In this document: positions 12,801 through 25,435 of the stretch, piece by piece
How the letters are laid out: the number at the start of each line of letters is the position of its first letter
Numbering within the stretch: position 1 is the stretch's first letter
NCBI GenBank assembly: GCA_963930775.1
Contig: OZ005704.1
Coordinates: forward strand, 868,001-932,000
Length of the DNA: 64,000 nucleotides
Direction of reading: 5' to 3'
Source of the DNA: Cliona cf. orientalis
Taxonomy: Eukaryota > Porifera > Demospongiae > Clionaida > Clionaidae
The notes under the pieces: model-generated
Told to the model about the DNA's origin: nothing
The model's database searches: none
The model's input: the letters and a program-made list of their open reading frames with translations, nothing else
Position numbers and translations under genes: made by a program

Positions 12801-15800
12801 CAGTAAGGGACTCAATTCTGAACATCATCTCTGGATCGCTGTAGTATAGCCCTGTTTGCCAATACTCAAGATGGATGTCCTTTGTATCAAAGGAGTCAGA
12901 AGTTTCTCTTGGCAATTGCTTTGGGAAATTTGGCAGCAGCTGTGGAGCATTAATGAAAGGTTGCTGAGCTGAAACAAATGGTGGATTACCACTGATAGCG
13001 GGAGCCAGAACATGAGAAGCAGCAGATCCGTGAGTGTCTTCTGGGGTCTGGGTACTGGACAACAAAGCAGTGGACATATTCAAGGAGACCTGTGCACTAG
13101 CACTGATATCACCAAATGGCCTATTGGCCTTGGTAGGTGTCACTGGGTGCATACTAAAGCTCATTTCTGCCTCGGCATTGTGGCTGCTGGGGGTGATGGG
13201 AGAGGGAGCAGGCTCTGAAGTCGATGTGGACTTATCCAAGGCATAGCAAACCTTCAGAACTGAGTGCATTATCCTGGAAAGCAAGCGACTCCAGAATCCA
13301 GGAGGTGTGTTGGCCGAGCTAAATATCACAAACCTGGAATAGAAGTGTTCCTTGGTGTCTGATATTTCGTCTTCAAACTCCTTCGGCCTTTCATCTGGCA
13401 ACATGGAGGGGATAAGAAGTCGTCGGTTATCGAGAGGCAGGGCAATCTCGAATCTGTCAAGCAGGGTGAGGTACTGCTCAAAATACTGCCAAGGAAATTG
13501 CTTATCCTTGAACAGCATGGGGATATCCTTGGAGTAGAGGATACCACTCTTAATGAAGGGGTTCCTTTCTTTGATGGTCACGACCTTGGACATCATGTCA
13601 CACAGCCAGCGAGGGTCGATGAAATAGAGCTTGTGGAGGTTGTGTCCACGATCATCATAGTGAAGCAGGGAGCCCACATCGGTCAGGAAGAGAGTTGCGG
13701 TCTTCAATTCTTCATCATCTTGTATATCAGCCAAATTCATCTTATCTACCATTTTACGGAACTCTTCTGCATGCATAATGGGCTCACGTATGCCTTGTCT
13801 TACCTCCTGTTGGACTATTTCCAGCTGCTTGTCAAGAGCATGGTAGCTGGCTGGGACCTTCTGTCCCATGATCTGCTGGCCTGCTCGATTCTTGTAGTTG
13901 GCTGCATGGTTGTAGATGGCTTCCTTGAGGAGACCAATGTTTTCGATTCGATTCTTGAGGCCGACGGGGAGGACTTCCACAATCTGAAGCTTGTCATTGT
14001 AAGAGGCAGCCAGTGTGCCAACACGTTTAAGCAAGGCATCAATCTCCCTCCTCTCTTCATCAGGTATTTCATCCAGGTGAGTACCGATGATGATAACACA
14101 GGAGCGAGGCGCTCGAAGGGCAATGTTGTTGAGCCAAGGCCTCAGCTCCTCCACACCTTTGTCTCCATGCTTCAGGTTGAAGAGAAGCAGGTAGAGGGAG
14201 TGTTGAGAGAGGAAGCACTGGTGGGTGGCATAATACTCTTTTTGAACAGTAAAATCCCAGATGCTGAAGTGAAAATTTCTCCTTCCCACACTAGGACGGT
14301 ACCACCACTCGCTCACATCCACCCCGACTGTTGACTCACTTCTGCATTCTTTTCCCCGTAGTCGAGCTACTAATGTGGTCTTACCACGGTTAGCATTGCC
14401 AAGCAACATGAGCTTCATGCGATAGAAGCCTTTGAAATTGCAAAGCTTGCTGTTCAGATAGCGTATGCAATCGCGACAGTCCTTCTGTAGGTTTTTTGGT
14501 GGATCTTTGAGGTCTTTGAGACCAGAAAGATCAAGGTGAGAGAGGTAGGAAAGTCGTCCCATCTCAGCAGGAAGCGTCAGGATGTTAGGATTATCACTGA
14601 GAATGAGCGAGTGAAGCATGGTGAAGGAGCAAATACACGAAGGCACATTGCGGAACAGATTCTTGGCCAAGTTGAGGGAACGGATGGCTGGAGCAATGAC
14701 ACTGAGTGGCAGACTGTTGAGCTGGTTATTGGAAAGGTCGAGAACGGTGAGGCAAGGGGACCACTTTGCTACATCAGGGATCTCGGTAAGCCTGTTGTTG
14801 GAGAGATTGAGCTCTCCCAAGCTTGGGAGCTCAAGAAGACACTTCGGGATTGTGACCAGCTCATTGTGTTGGAGATCGATCTTTACAACCTACAGAAATT
14901 TTGGTGAGAATTACATGTATCTCCATGCATGATGCAGTACAAGTTTAATACTGTATCATAATCTACTGTTGTCCTATGGGTGGTGCTTCTCATTTTAGGC
15001 TCACTGAGTCAGAGGGGGAAACCGGACTAAGCATACTGTATATAGCTATTTACCACAGAAACACAATTTTCACCACTATAATATCACTATTCCCTATTAT
15101 TGTTAGTCTCGCGAAGCTAGATCCCTTTCCCCCTGCGTAAGGTGGATCTGGCTCCACAAAACTGTGTTGTGCCTATTCGGTGCATGTATGCAGTTGAGGG
15201 ATAATTACCTTAAGGACACTTTTGTTTGCGGGTAAGAAATTTAGTGATTTGCCCGATTTTCACTAATATTTGTACCCGCAAATATTAAAATTTTCAACAT
15301 TTTCGAATAAATAGGATGTTAACTTTGAAAAATCGCTAAAATGAGTACAGTCCAACCTCGATTATCCGAACTCTTGATTATCCAAACTCGAGATGCAAAG
15401 AAAATGCAGGGTCAAAATACACATTGTGACCATGCGACCGACTTGCGTATGCACAGTAAACCTACCTCGCGTAATTGCCACGCGAGAACCAGCTGCTGTG
15501 CTGCTATCAAATCTAGTTAACGCTCAAAGAAGTAAAATAAATGCAAGATACATGTACATGCTCTATCAATCGAGGGTGAGATTAAAATCAACGAAATGCT
15601 TGATAAGTCAGTCATATATATGTTTTTGCATGCATGATCGATTTTGTGGGTGTGGCTTGGGCGTGGTCAATGTTATCCGAACGGTTCGAGATTTCCCCTT
15701 GGCCAAAGGGGCTCGGATAATCGAGGTTGGACTGTACCCACTAAATGCACTATTTCCAAGATCTGCTAAGATTTGTACCTGCAAATAATCGTAACCCTAA

Positions 15801-18188
15801 GGTACGGGATTCTATGGCACTACCCTTGTTACTTACTTGCTTCAAGTAGGTGGCCATTTCTGGAGGGAGGCTCTTGAATCCATTCCTGGCCAGCCTCAGG
15901 TTCTTCACCCAGGCAATCTTCCTCAGCCAGGCGATATCGAGCGAGAGTAGGCGTAGTCCATGCCAGTAGACGTAGCCTTCCTTCTGGTTCACATCTGTCT
16001 TCAGGAGTAGCTCCTCCCTCACCCGACTCTGCCCATTGCGACGAGCAATCTCGATTGGTATAATGGTTGAGATGTTACCGGACAACACAGCGTTTTGGAC
16101 ATCATGAAACGCATCATCTTCATAATCCTGCTTGTTTTGCAAGCCCGGTGCTGGCTCAGCAAATAGCTTTTGGATAATAGCTTTGTCTCCCGTTTGGGCG
16201 GCTATGATCAACAGCAACATAGCTCGAGCCTGTGGCTTCTTCTCTTCCTTGGCATACTGTAGGCACGATAGGAGCTCCTTAGCTCCATTTTCAACCAGCT
16301 TTCCAATGTTGAGGTGATTATCGTTTTTCACAGCAGCCCTGAGAGCTCGATCGAGGCAGCCAGGTTCAAGGCTATCGGCTCCATTTTTAAGCAGCTCAGT
16401 GAGCTTATCCCCGTTGGTTTCAACCTCTTTTATGATCTCTATGAAATTTCAGGATTGAATATGAGTGTATTATTAAATTATAAACATGATATATTTCATG
16501 ACAGTCAAGCCAATATGTATACCTACTTTTGAATTGGACGACCCCATACTGTATATTACAGTAGCTATATGAGCAAGTTTATTTTAGGACTCAGAGGGCT
16601 CACAACTAGACCTGTTCTATTATATACCACATACTAATTGTAGCTCACCTTCACTTTGTAGAAGTTTCACAATATTATTATGCTTAGATCTTGCTGCCTG
16701 CTTTGGAATTTTTCCATATTGATCCACACAGCTAACGTCAGCACCATGTGCCAACAGCTCTCGAACACACTGGCTGTGACCGCTGCTTGCTGCCAAGTGA
16801 AGAGGTGTGTAACCATTGTTTGCTTGACAGTTCACATTTGCCACGTTGCCAAATAAGTCAAGTAAATACCTTAAAATTTCAGGTTTTCCACCAGCGACAG
16901 CTTCGTGCAGTGGTGTGTAGCCAAAGACTCCCTTTCTGTTGGCTAGCATCTCTGCTAGACACTCAACATCATCAAGACGGTCGACATAAGCTATTATACT
17001 CTTTATGTTACCCTCACGGCACAGTTTGTGGAGTGAAGATGACTTCTTCTCGTTGATACGAAATTGAAGAATATTACTTTGCTTTTCAATAACTGAAAGT
17101 TCTTCCTCCGCTTCCATAAGTTGACCATGCAATTCCATTATCTCTTTGTTGCTCTCTATTTTAAATTTCAGTGTATGAATCTTATCTATATGCTTCTTGC
17201 TCATGTTTTCCATCTCTAGCAGACCAGCAGCAATGGTCTCATTTTTCTCTTGAGAAGCTTCGCTGATACTTTCATCATACTTTGGTTTCTTTTTAAGTGT
17301 AGCAACTGTCTCACAGAGCTCTTGAGCACTGGGGCGTTCAGCAGGATCATCCTTTAAACAGTCAAGTGCTGTAACTAGGAGAGGGTGGCTTGGATCGATC
17401 TTACTAATGTGATTTTGTCGTCGTTCTTGTTCTGATATTCGTTTCTCAAGTAATCCCTCGTTCTCGATCTCTACTTCTTTTCGTCGATTTCCAGGCTGAG
17501 GAAAAAGCCGAGTCATAGTCTGGACAGTGATGACTCCAAACGAGAAACAGTCAATTTTCTCATTGTAATCTGGATTATCTTTGACGGCTTCGGGAGGCAT
17601 GTAGACATCAGTACCTGGACACATGGTGAAGGTAAGGTGAGTCGCTCGAGGGTTCATGTCCCCCAGTCTTGCCATTCCAAAGTCGGTCACCTTTGCTCGG
17701 ATGTTGCCAATCATCAGCACATTGTTGCTGGAGAGATCTCGATGGACAATACCATTGGAGTGGAGAAATGAGAGAGCGAATGTGACATCATGGCATATGT
17801 TGATTTGAATGTAGTAGGGGATCGGCTGTGGGGAGCTTTCCAGAAAGTGGGTCAAGCTGTCGTCCATCAGCTCCATTAGAAGAACTGGCAGGTGTGTGTC
17901 AGGATCTTGGTACATGCCCAGGTACTGGATGATGTTGGGGTGTCTTATGGTGCTCAGGAACTCACACTCTTGCTCAAACCTCCTCATTGGTAGCCTATGC
18001 TCTCTGTGAGGTGCTATTAGCTGCTTTGCAGTTGGATCAGAGAGAGTTTCGTGAATGATTTTAGCAGCACAGAGGAGGCCATCACATTCAGCCTTGCAGA
18101 CTTTTCCATACGACCCTATACCAAGAACTTGGTCCTTGAAGAGTCGAATACTTCTAAACTGAAATTCTTTTCCCCGTTTATGAGCCAT
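9841..18188 (-). CDS. ROCO-2: dual-kinase LRRK-like protein with altered Roc switch II
   Basis: Model: complement(join(9841..14889, 15837..16438, 16649..18188)), 7191 bases, 2396 residues; phases fit. The N-terminal kinase is intact (GIGSYG, AAK, HRD, DFG). Coiled coil and ankyrin repeats follow as in ROCO-1. The LRRs are normal. Roc keeps a P-loop (GNANRGKT) and THLD, but the switch II motif reads DFTVQ instead of DFGGQ, losing the DxxG glycine, so GTP handling may be altered. In the second kinase the loop GKGGYGKV, the Lys (AIKK) and HRD are present, but the DFG motif reads DFI, an unusual change in the magnesium-binding loop. It is the only copy with His rather than Tyr in the HRD position. 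A WD40-like region and the C-terminal domain follow. Intron 2 (14890-15836) carries two nested transposon remnants. The long frame has no stops, so the gene is probably expressed. Confidence 0.87.
15105..15180. repeat. Fragment of an AGTCTCGC-type dispersed repeat
   Basis: Begins AGTCTCGCGAAGCTAGATCC, like the left end of the element at 18585-18686 for its first 8 bases, then contains an imperfect inverted pair (GGATCTAG / GGATCTGG). No second end was found, so it is called only as a repeat fragment. Confidence 0.3.
15206..15804. mobile_element. MITE-like element in intron 2 of ROCO-2, interrupted by a second element
   Basis: The same family as 6573-6791: left end TACCTTAAGG, right end CCCTAAGGTA. 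The copy is split by the pogo-like element at 15348-15734. Without that insert and its duplicated TA it is about 210 bp, matching the ROCO-1 copy. Confidence 0.6.
15348..15734. mobile_element. Pogo/Tigger-like non-autonomous DNA transposon with TA target duplication
   Basis: 387 bp. The left end reads CAGTCCAACCTCGATTATCC and the right end is its inverse (GGATAATCGAGGTTGGACTG). TA dinucleotides flank it at 15346-15347 and 15735-15736. This terminal sequence is characteristic of pogo/Tigger-type mariner relatives. The homologous intron of ROCO-1 lacks the insert, so insertion occurred after the two introns separated. There is no transposase. Confidence 0.8.
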
Positions 18189-18825
18189 AATGGATTTACA
18201 AAAACAATACCTAACTCGGCAGCACTGCCAGAGTCATCTGACCATCGCGCCAGCCCCTCCTACTTCATAAGCTGTGCTGGCGCGCGAGCCTCCGTCCCAA
18301 TATGCAGTCACCTAAGTCTCGTTCCCGATATCGATCCCATGGGCCCAAGGCCAAGACCCCACCACGCACGTGAGTGGTCCCCCATGCCCCACCATCTACA
18401 GCTAGCTACAGGGGTCAGCTGGGGCTCGCCAGCCACACCCCCAATCCGGCCGCTGATTGGGCCTGGGGTGTGGAAGTATTTCTACACAATAGCCACTGGT
18501 AACCAGTATTATCTAGCTAGCTCATGCCTCATTATTTCCTAGCCAATTGGATACAAACAAGACTGTTTTCATAATTATACAGACTAGTCTCGCTAGCCAC
18601 ACCCTTTAATCTCAGAACAACTCGTTGTACGCATGGTCACCAGACCCCTCTTTCCCTCGGATTGGGGGGTGTGGCGCGCGAGACTATATACAGACATGAA
18701 CCTTAAGTTGGGACAGTATCACATACAGTATCTTGTAGTAAACCGTATTAGCAACCACCTAGCAATACAAAGGGGTATATAGAAAGCTACATAACATACA
18801 GCAGCAAGATAAAGCCTAGCTATAG
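18189..18825. other. Intergenic region rich in small inverted-repeat elements
   Basis: GC-richer than its surroundings and without a credible gene. It holds a hairpin at 18433-18473 (CCACACCCC paired with GGGGTGTGG) and the related element at 18585-18686. The open frame on the plus strand here is composed of these repeats and is not considered a gene. Confidence 0.5.
18585..18686. mobile_element. Short inverted-repeat element (MITE-like), GCCACACCC family
   Basis: 102 bp. It starts TAGTCTCGCTAGCCACACCC and ends with the inverse GGGTGTGGCGCGCGAGACTA. A related hairpin lies 110 bp to the left. A TA flank at both ends suggests a TA target. It carries no coding sequence. Confidence 0.6.
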
Positions 18826-19905
18826 TTATTGCTTCTGTAGCTGTGACTCGAGTTCCTTAAGTCGTTCCTGAGCTTTTACTTTTTTAGTTCTTATTTCCTC
18901 AAGTTGTCTCTTAAGTTCCTCAATCTCCCTCGCTTTCTCCCTCTCTAATTGCTGAATCTCCTCTTCTTGCTGTTCTCTCAGCTTCTGAATATCATGCTCC
19001 TGTCGGACAACATCGTCAGCAAGCCTTACACTTTCACTGTAGTCACTATTCTTCTTTAGTTTAGCAAGAAATTTAGAGATCTGGAGACCTGAAGGTCGCT
19101 CAACATCTTTGTCTTTGAGACAGTTAAGTGTGATGGCAAGAAGAGGATGGCTTGAATCAATTTTGCTGATATGATTCTGTCGTCGTTCACGTTCTGTTAT
19201 TTTCCTTGCAAGTATTCCAGTGTCTTTTTGACGCTCTCCAGGCTGAGGAAACAGTCGTGTCATAATCTGGATAGCGATGACTCCAAATGAGAAGCAGTCA
19301 ATCTTCTCAGTGTACACTGGCTTATCTTTAACAGCTTCTGGAGGCATGTAGACATCGAATCCTGGACACAAGGTGAGAGTGAGCTGAGGGTTCAAGATTC
19401 CTAACCGGGCCACTCCGAAATCAGTTACTTTTGCTCGAACATCACCAATCATCAGCACATTGTTGCTGGAGAGGTTTCTGTGAATGATACTATTGGAGTG
19501 AAGAAATGCAAGAGCAAGAGAGATGTCATGACTGACGTTGACTTGGATGTGGTAGGGGATCGGCTGTGGGGAGCCTTCCAGAAAGTGGGTCAAGCTGTCG
19601 TCCATAAGCTCCATTAGAAGAACTGGCAGGTGTGTGTCAGGATCTTGGTACATGCCCAGGTACTGGATGATGTTGGGGTGTCTTATGGTGCTCAGGAACT
19701 CACACTCTTGCTCAAACTTCCTCATTGGTAGCCTGTGCTGTAGATTTGGATCGAATAGATTTTCATCGTACAGTTTAGCAGCACAGAGGAGGCCATCACA
19801 TTCAGCTTGGCACACTTTTCCACAAGATCCAATCCCAAGAATCTTATTTTTGCGGAGCTGAATTACTTTGAATCCCACTTCTTTGTCCTGCTTCAGCCCA
19901 GCCAT
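18826..19905 (-). CDS. Single-domain protein pseudokinase with C-terminal coiled coil
   Basis: A single open exon of 359 residues. Residues 18-275 are a protein kinase very close to the N-terminal kinase of the ROCO genes: loop GIGSCG (24-29), Lys44, HRN at 142-144, DFG at 162-164, then YMPPEA. The Asp of HRD is replaced by Asn, so phosphotransfer should be lost or very weak; nucleotide binding may remain. Residues about 285-359 are a highly charged Glu/Lys/Arg/Gln coiled coil (REQQEEEIQQLEREKAREIE), suited to self-association or to pairing with the ROCO coiled coil. There are no ankyrin repeats. It starts head-to-head with the plus-strand kinase fragment, about 125 bp away, across an NRF1-like site. 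A near-identical tract shared with ROCO-2 exon 1 suggests gene conversion. It could act as a regulatory partner of the ROCO kinases; that is inference. Confidence 0.8.
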   Translation of the reverse strand: MAGLKQDKEVGFKVIQLRKNKILGIGSCGKVCQAECDGLLCAAKLYDENLFDPNLQHRLPMRKFEQECEFLSTIRHPNIIQYLGMYQDPDTHLPVLLMELMDDSLTHFLEGSPQPIPYHIQVNVSHDISLALAFLHSNSIIHRNLSSNNVLMIGDVRAKVTDFGVARLGILNPQLTLTLCPGFDVYMPPEAVKDKPVYTEKIDCFSFGVIAIQIMTRLFPQPGERQKDTGILARKITERERRQNHISKIDSSHPLLAITLNCLKDKDVERPSGLQISKFLAKLKKNSDYSESVRLADDVVRQEHDIQKLREQQEEEIQQLEREKAREIEELKRQLEEIRTKKVKAQERLKELESQLQKQ

Positions 19906-20030
19906 TTCTCATGGGTAATACATAATTCATCGTGACTCCTATTTGTGCGCATGCGCATCAAATTGAGCCTCTCCCCCCAACCAACGCCGGACGATCATGG
20001 CGACCTTCATATAAGTTGACTGGAATTCGC
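19906..20030. promoter_or_regulatory. Putative bidirectional promoter with NRF1-like palindrome
   Basis: The 125 bp between two head-to-head kinase starts contains TGCGCATGCGCA at 19946-19957, the classic NRF1 palindrome. The same palindrome recurs at 44350-44361 in the equivalent position of the second cassette. No TATA box is evident. Confidence 0.5.
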
Positions 20031-21426
<1,396 letters not shown>

Positions 21427-22280
21427 TGTGGACTTGTAATGAAAATAAGCGTTCCTTACTCATTAATCACTTCTCTCTGGTCTTCAAGGATTTGTATAAG
21501 CTTCATGTAGCATACTAACAATAATAATAATAATTATAGATCAAGGATCTATTACTACGAAACAAGAATACAACTTCACACCTAATAAAACACACAATAA
21601 TATTAATATGTGTTATGGCTTATAGTGAGATTGGGTACAACTACAAGCTCTTATTTGTTATTTTACTTTGATTTTTGCACTACTGCACAAAGCTGGGGCC
21701 TTGGAGGTGGCAGCCTCAAATACTCTTCTAACTGTTCCTGAGTTTGAAGTTTGTACAGTCTCTCACAGGGAAAACGCTATACAAATACGGGCATTACGTA
21801 CGCCCGTATTAGCCGCGCATGCGGGCGCTTTCACGGGAGTCCGTCTATCGAAAGACGGGTGCCGTGTCAGCACGTAGTGGGACCAAATATGACGGGCAAA
21901 TTTTACGGGAACCGTTCGTGATCCGTATTTATCCCGTCTATGTTACGTATTTGCTGAATATGTGCCCGTGGATGTCCCGTTTTTACACGGATCGACGGGC
22001 TTTCGTCGAGCCCCGTCTCTTGATTTACCCTATAGCGTGGGCTATGAATAAAATTATAGCTATAATATTATTATTCGCGCATTGCATATTGCGCGCAAGC
22101 TCGGTCGTGGTATAAGATTAGGAGAAAAGATTTTTTTTTTATATATTTATCATTTTCTATTTATTATTTTTGCCCTTGCCAAGATCATGCTACTTCTATA
22201 GTCATGTAACCTTGAGTTCTGGGGTTATTATTTAATTTCATGTACAATGTTCTTTTATTCGCAAAGAAACTTTTGCTGGG

Positions 22281-22308
22281 AAAAAAAAAAAAAAAAAAAA
22301 AAAAAAAA
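22281..22308. repeat. Poly-A tract of 28 bases
   Basis: Uninterrupted A run inside the transposon. No retroelement coding region precedes it, so it is called only as a simple repeat. Confidence 0.8.
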
Positions 22309-23029
22309 TAGCTATATGAAATGATAGCTGTGGCACATGAAAGCTGTCAGAAATGATTGAATAATATAATATATTAAGGCACAAAAAAATGTCATATTGA
22401 GCCAGGGAATGCATTGATTATTATATATCCTACCAAATATAATGTCTGAGTCACTGGTTTGAATTGATTCCTTTTCAGAGTAAAACTGATCACAATATTC
22501 CAGGAGAATCATTTGGTTCAGAGAGGCCAGGCCGTAACAGAAGTTCTACTCAAAATGTTCAGCAATCTGCAGTGATATTGTGTGCTATTATGAGAGCATG
22601 TTAAATTAAATATTATTGTAATGCCAACTTACATGTCATGAATTAATTCTTTTAATTATATAAATTTTCATGAAGCCTAATTCACGCTGATGCATAGATG
22701 ATCATGAGAGCCTGAAATAGTGTGTATAAACAAGTATAATCAGCTCTAAGCTACAATGTTGTACTTGTTGAGGTATATATGATAATATTCGAAAGTAGTT
22801 CATACCTCAGGGTAAAATAAAACAAAAAAAAAAAAAACGAGTGAGTCATGTTAACTGGATATGATAAATTGGTTGTACTTACCTGAATGTATTATAGCTG
22901 TATTACTATGTCAAAGATTGGACAAAGTGAGCTGTTATATGTACTCTTACTGACATTTTGGAATATAAAGTTATAAATAGATAGCACAAGATAGAGAGAG
23001 AGAGAGGGAGAGAGTCATGACGATAAGTG

Positions 23030-23622
23030 TATTATCAGATTAGCAATACCTCCTAAAATAGAGCATTGGGTACCGTAGTTCATGCTGATGCATTGAGGGC
23101 CTTGCACCTGAGAGAGAGAGAGAGAAGGGAGGGGGAGAGAGGGAGAGAATGATAACGATAAGTACATTATCAGATTAGCAATACCTCCTAAAATAGAGCA
23201 TTGGGTACCGTAGTTCATGCTGATACATTGAGGGCCTTGCACCTGAGAGAGAGAGAGAGAGAGAAGGGAGGGGGAGAGAATGATGACAATAAGTGCATTA
23301 TCATTAGCAATACCTCCTAAAATAGAGCATTGGGTACCGTAGTTCATGCTGATACATTGAGAGCCTTGCACCTGAGAGAGAGAGAGAGAAAAGGGAGGGG
23401 GAGAGAATGATGACAATAAGTGCATTATCATTAGCAATACCTCCTAAAATAGAGCATTGGGTACCGTAGTTCATGCTGATACATTGAGAGCCTTGCACCT
23501 GAGAGAGAGAGAGAGAGAAGGGAGGGGGAGAGAATGATGACATTATCAGATTAGCAATACCTCCTAAGATAGAGCATTGGGTACCGTAGTTCATGCTGAT
23601 GCGTTGAGGGCCTTGCACCTGA
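23030..23622. repeat. Minisatellite of five 120-135 bp units, each with an exon-like minus-strand core
   Basis: The anchor GAGCATTGGGTACCGTAG recurs at 23061, 23196, 23325, 23452 and 23572. Units differ mainly in the length of a GA-rich run. Read on the minus strand, each unit has a CT-rich tract ending in CAG, a 58-base conserved block (VQGPQ then ISMNYGTQCSILGG) and a GGAG|GTATTG donor-like site. Confidence 0.8.
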
Positions 23623-24540
23623 AAGAGAGAATAAACAATTTTAGCTATGGCTATTTAATATTTATTATTATGATATTAATTTTATACCTTGAAACAAAAC
23701 AGTATGAATGTAATAACATGATAAACTAGCTGTACTTACCAGAAGGTAGTCCTCGTATCTGAAGGTGTCACCATGTCAAAGATTGGATGAACTGAGCTGT
23801 TACATACCCTCCCTGCGGTTTGAAATAATAATTAGGTATAATATTAGTCTGAGACTGAGAGAGAAAGAGAGGGAGGATGAGAGAGAGATGGGTTAATGCC
23901 TCATGTTGAGATATGAGCAAGATTGAGAAGTTTAGAAGTGCTGTATTACAGAGAAAGGAATGATAAGAAATTAATGTAGTGTTCTAAAGATTTAGAGAAA
24001 GAGGACAAGCACATTAATTATTGTAATAATGATACCTTCTGCCTCCTGAATCATTAAAAGTTTGGTATTAATATGAAATGAGATTACCTTATCCGATGGA
24101 GAACGATTGACAATGATTAGGTCACAGTTGACTTGAACAAGATACCTGGACTCAAACATAAACTATACAAGACGAAGTGCTCAGCATGATGGTGCATGGA
24201 TGTATAAGCCACATTATACCCTCTGATAGAGGGGGAGCTCCTTTCAGTTTAAACTGTATCACAATATTATACTATCCAAACTATCTTTAGCCAATAATTA
24301 TACATATCCACGGATAATTTTGCAATTACAAAGAACTTTCTGTGCATAATATAACATTCTTATGTAAATGTACTGTACATGTAAAGGCTACAGCACATAA
24401 GATCTCTGATCTCACGCACATGTCAAGTACAAAATGATCTCTTGTTTAAATTGCAAAATTTGTGCGTCGAACAAAGATCAGGGAGACTGGGGACAAGGCT
24501 ACATAATACAACTGTACGTACATGTACTCAAAATTTCCTT

Positions 24541-25435
24541 TCACATGTACAGGCTTGCTGGGTCACCTGACATTAGATGAGATATCTGGACAGGCTGCCA
24601 TCATCAGATGGGGCATCAGGATGGACAACGACCCAACTACACACTGTACGCTAGCTAATAAATGCTCATTGCTCATAATTAGAAGTCTCCCCTCTCACGT
24701 ACAGGCTTGCTGGGTCACCTGACATTAGATGAGACATCTGGACAGGCTGCCATCATCAGATGGGACATCAGGATGGACAACGACCCAACTACACACTGTA
24801 CGCTAGCTAATAAATGCTCATTGCTCACAGTTAGAAGTCTCCCCTCTCACGTACAGGCTTGCTGGGTCACCTGACATTAGATGAGACATCTGGACAGGCT
24901 GCCATCATCAGATGGGGCATCAGGATGGACAATGACCCAACTACACACTGTACGCTAGCTAATAAATGCTCATTGCTCACAGTTAGAAGTCTCCCCTCTC
25001 ACGTACAGGCTTGCTGGGTCACCTGACATTAGATGAGACATCTGGACAGGCTGCCATCATCAGATGGGACATCAGGATGGACAACGACCCAACTACACAC
25101 TGTACGCTAGCTAATAAATGCTCATTGCTCACAGTTAGAAGTCTCCCCTCTCACGTACAGGCTTGCTGGGTCACCTGACATTAGATGAGACATCTGGACA
25201 GGCTGCCATCATCAGATGGGGCATCAGGATGGACAACGACCCAACTACACACTGTACGCTAGCTAATAAATGCTCAATACTCACAATTAGAAGTCTCCCC
25301 TCTCACGTAGCTACAGGCTTGCTGGGTCACCTGACATTAGATGAGACATCTGGACAGGCTGCCACCATCAGATGAGACATCAGGATGGACAACGACCCAA
25401 CTACACACTGCATGTCTAGCTAATAAAATTAATGC
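24541..25435. repeat. Minisatellite of six 152-bp units
   Basis: AGGCTTGCTGGGTCACC starts at 24551, 24703, 24855, 25007, 25159 and 25315. The period is 152 four times and 156 once; the longer unit has an extra GCTA at 25310-25313. Units are nearly identical. Each could encode GLLGHLTLDETSGQAAIIRW, but 152 is not a multiple of 3, so the array cannot be one continuous protein repeat. Confidence 0.85.

Noticed and set aside
13498-14334. Long plus-strand open frame (278 codons) over ROCO-2 exon 3
   Set aside because: Equivalent plus-strand frames occur at 38318-39307 and 59522-60511, antisense to the conserved COR/Roc region. They mirror the codon pattern of the ROCO strand and have no domain of their own.
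15393-15788. 131-codon plus-strand frame in intron 2 of ROCO-2
   Set aside because: It lies inside the pogo-like element and its flank; it does not resemble a transposase.
18051-18542. 163-codon plus-strand frame upstream of ROCO-2
   Set aside because: Its first part is antisense to kinase exon 1 and the rest consists of GCCACACCC-type repeats; no recognisable protein.
22281-22308. Poly-A as the tail of a retrotransposed gene
   Set aside because: No coding sequence or target duplication flanks it; it lies inside the CACTA-like element.
23015-23618. Minus-strand repeat protein of about 140 residues (SLSLSQVQG repeats)
   Set aside because: The reading frame runs through GA/CT simple repeats and changes between units; better explained as a minisatellite with exon-like cores.
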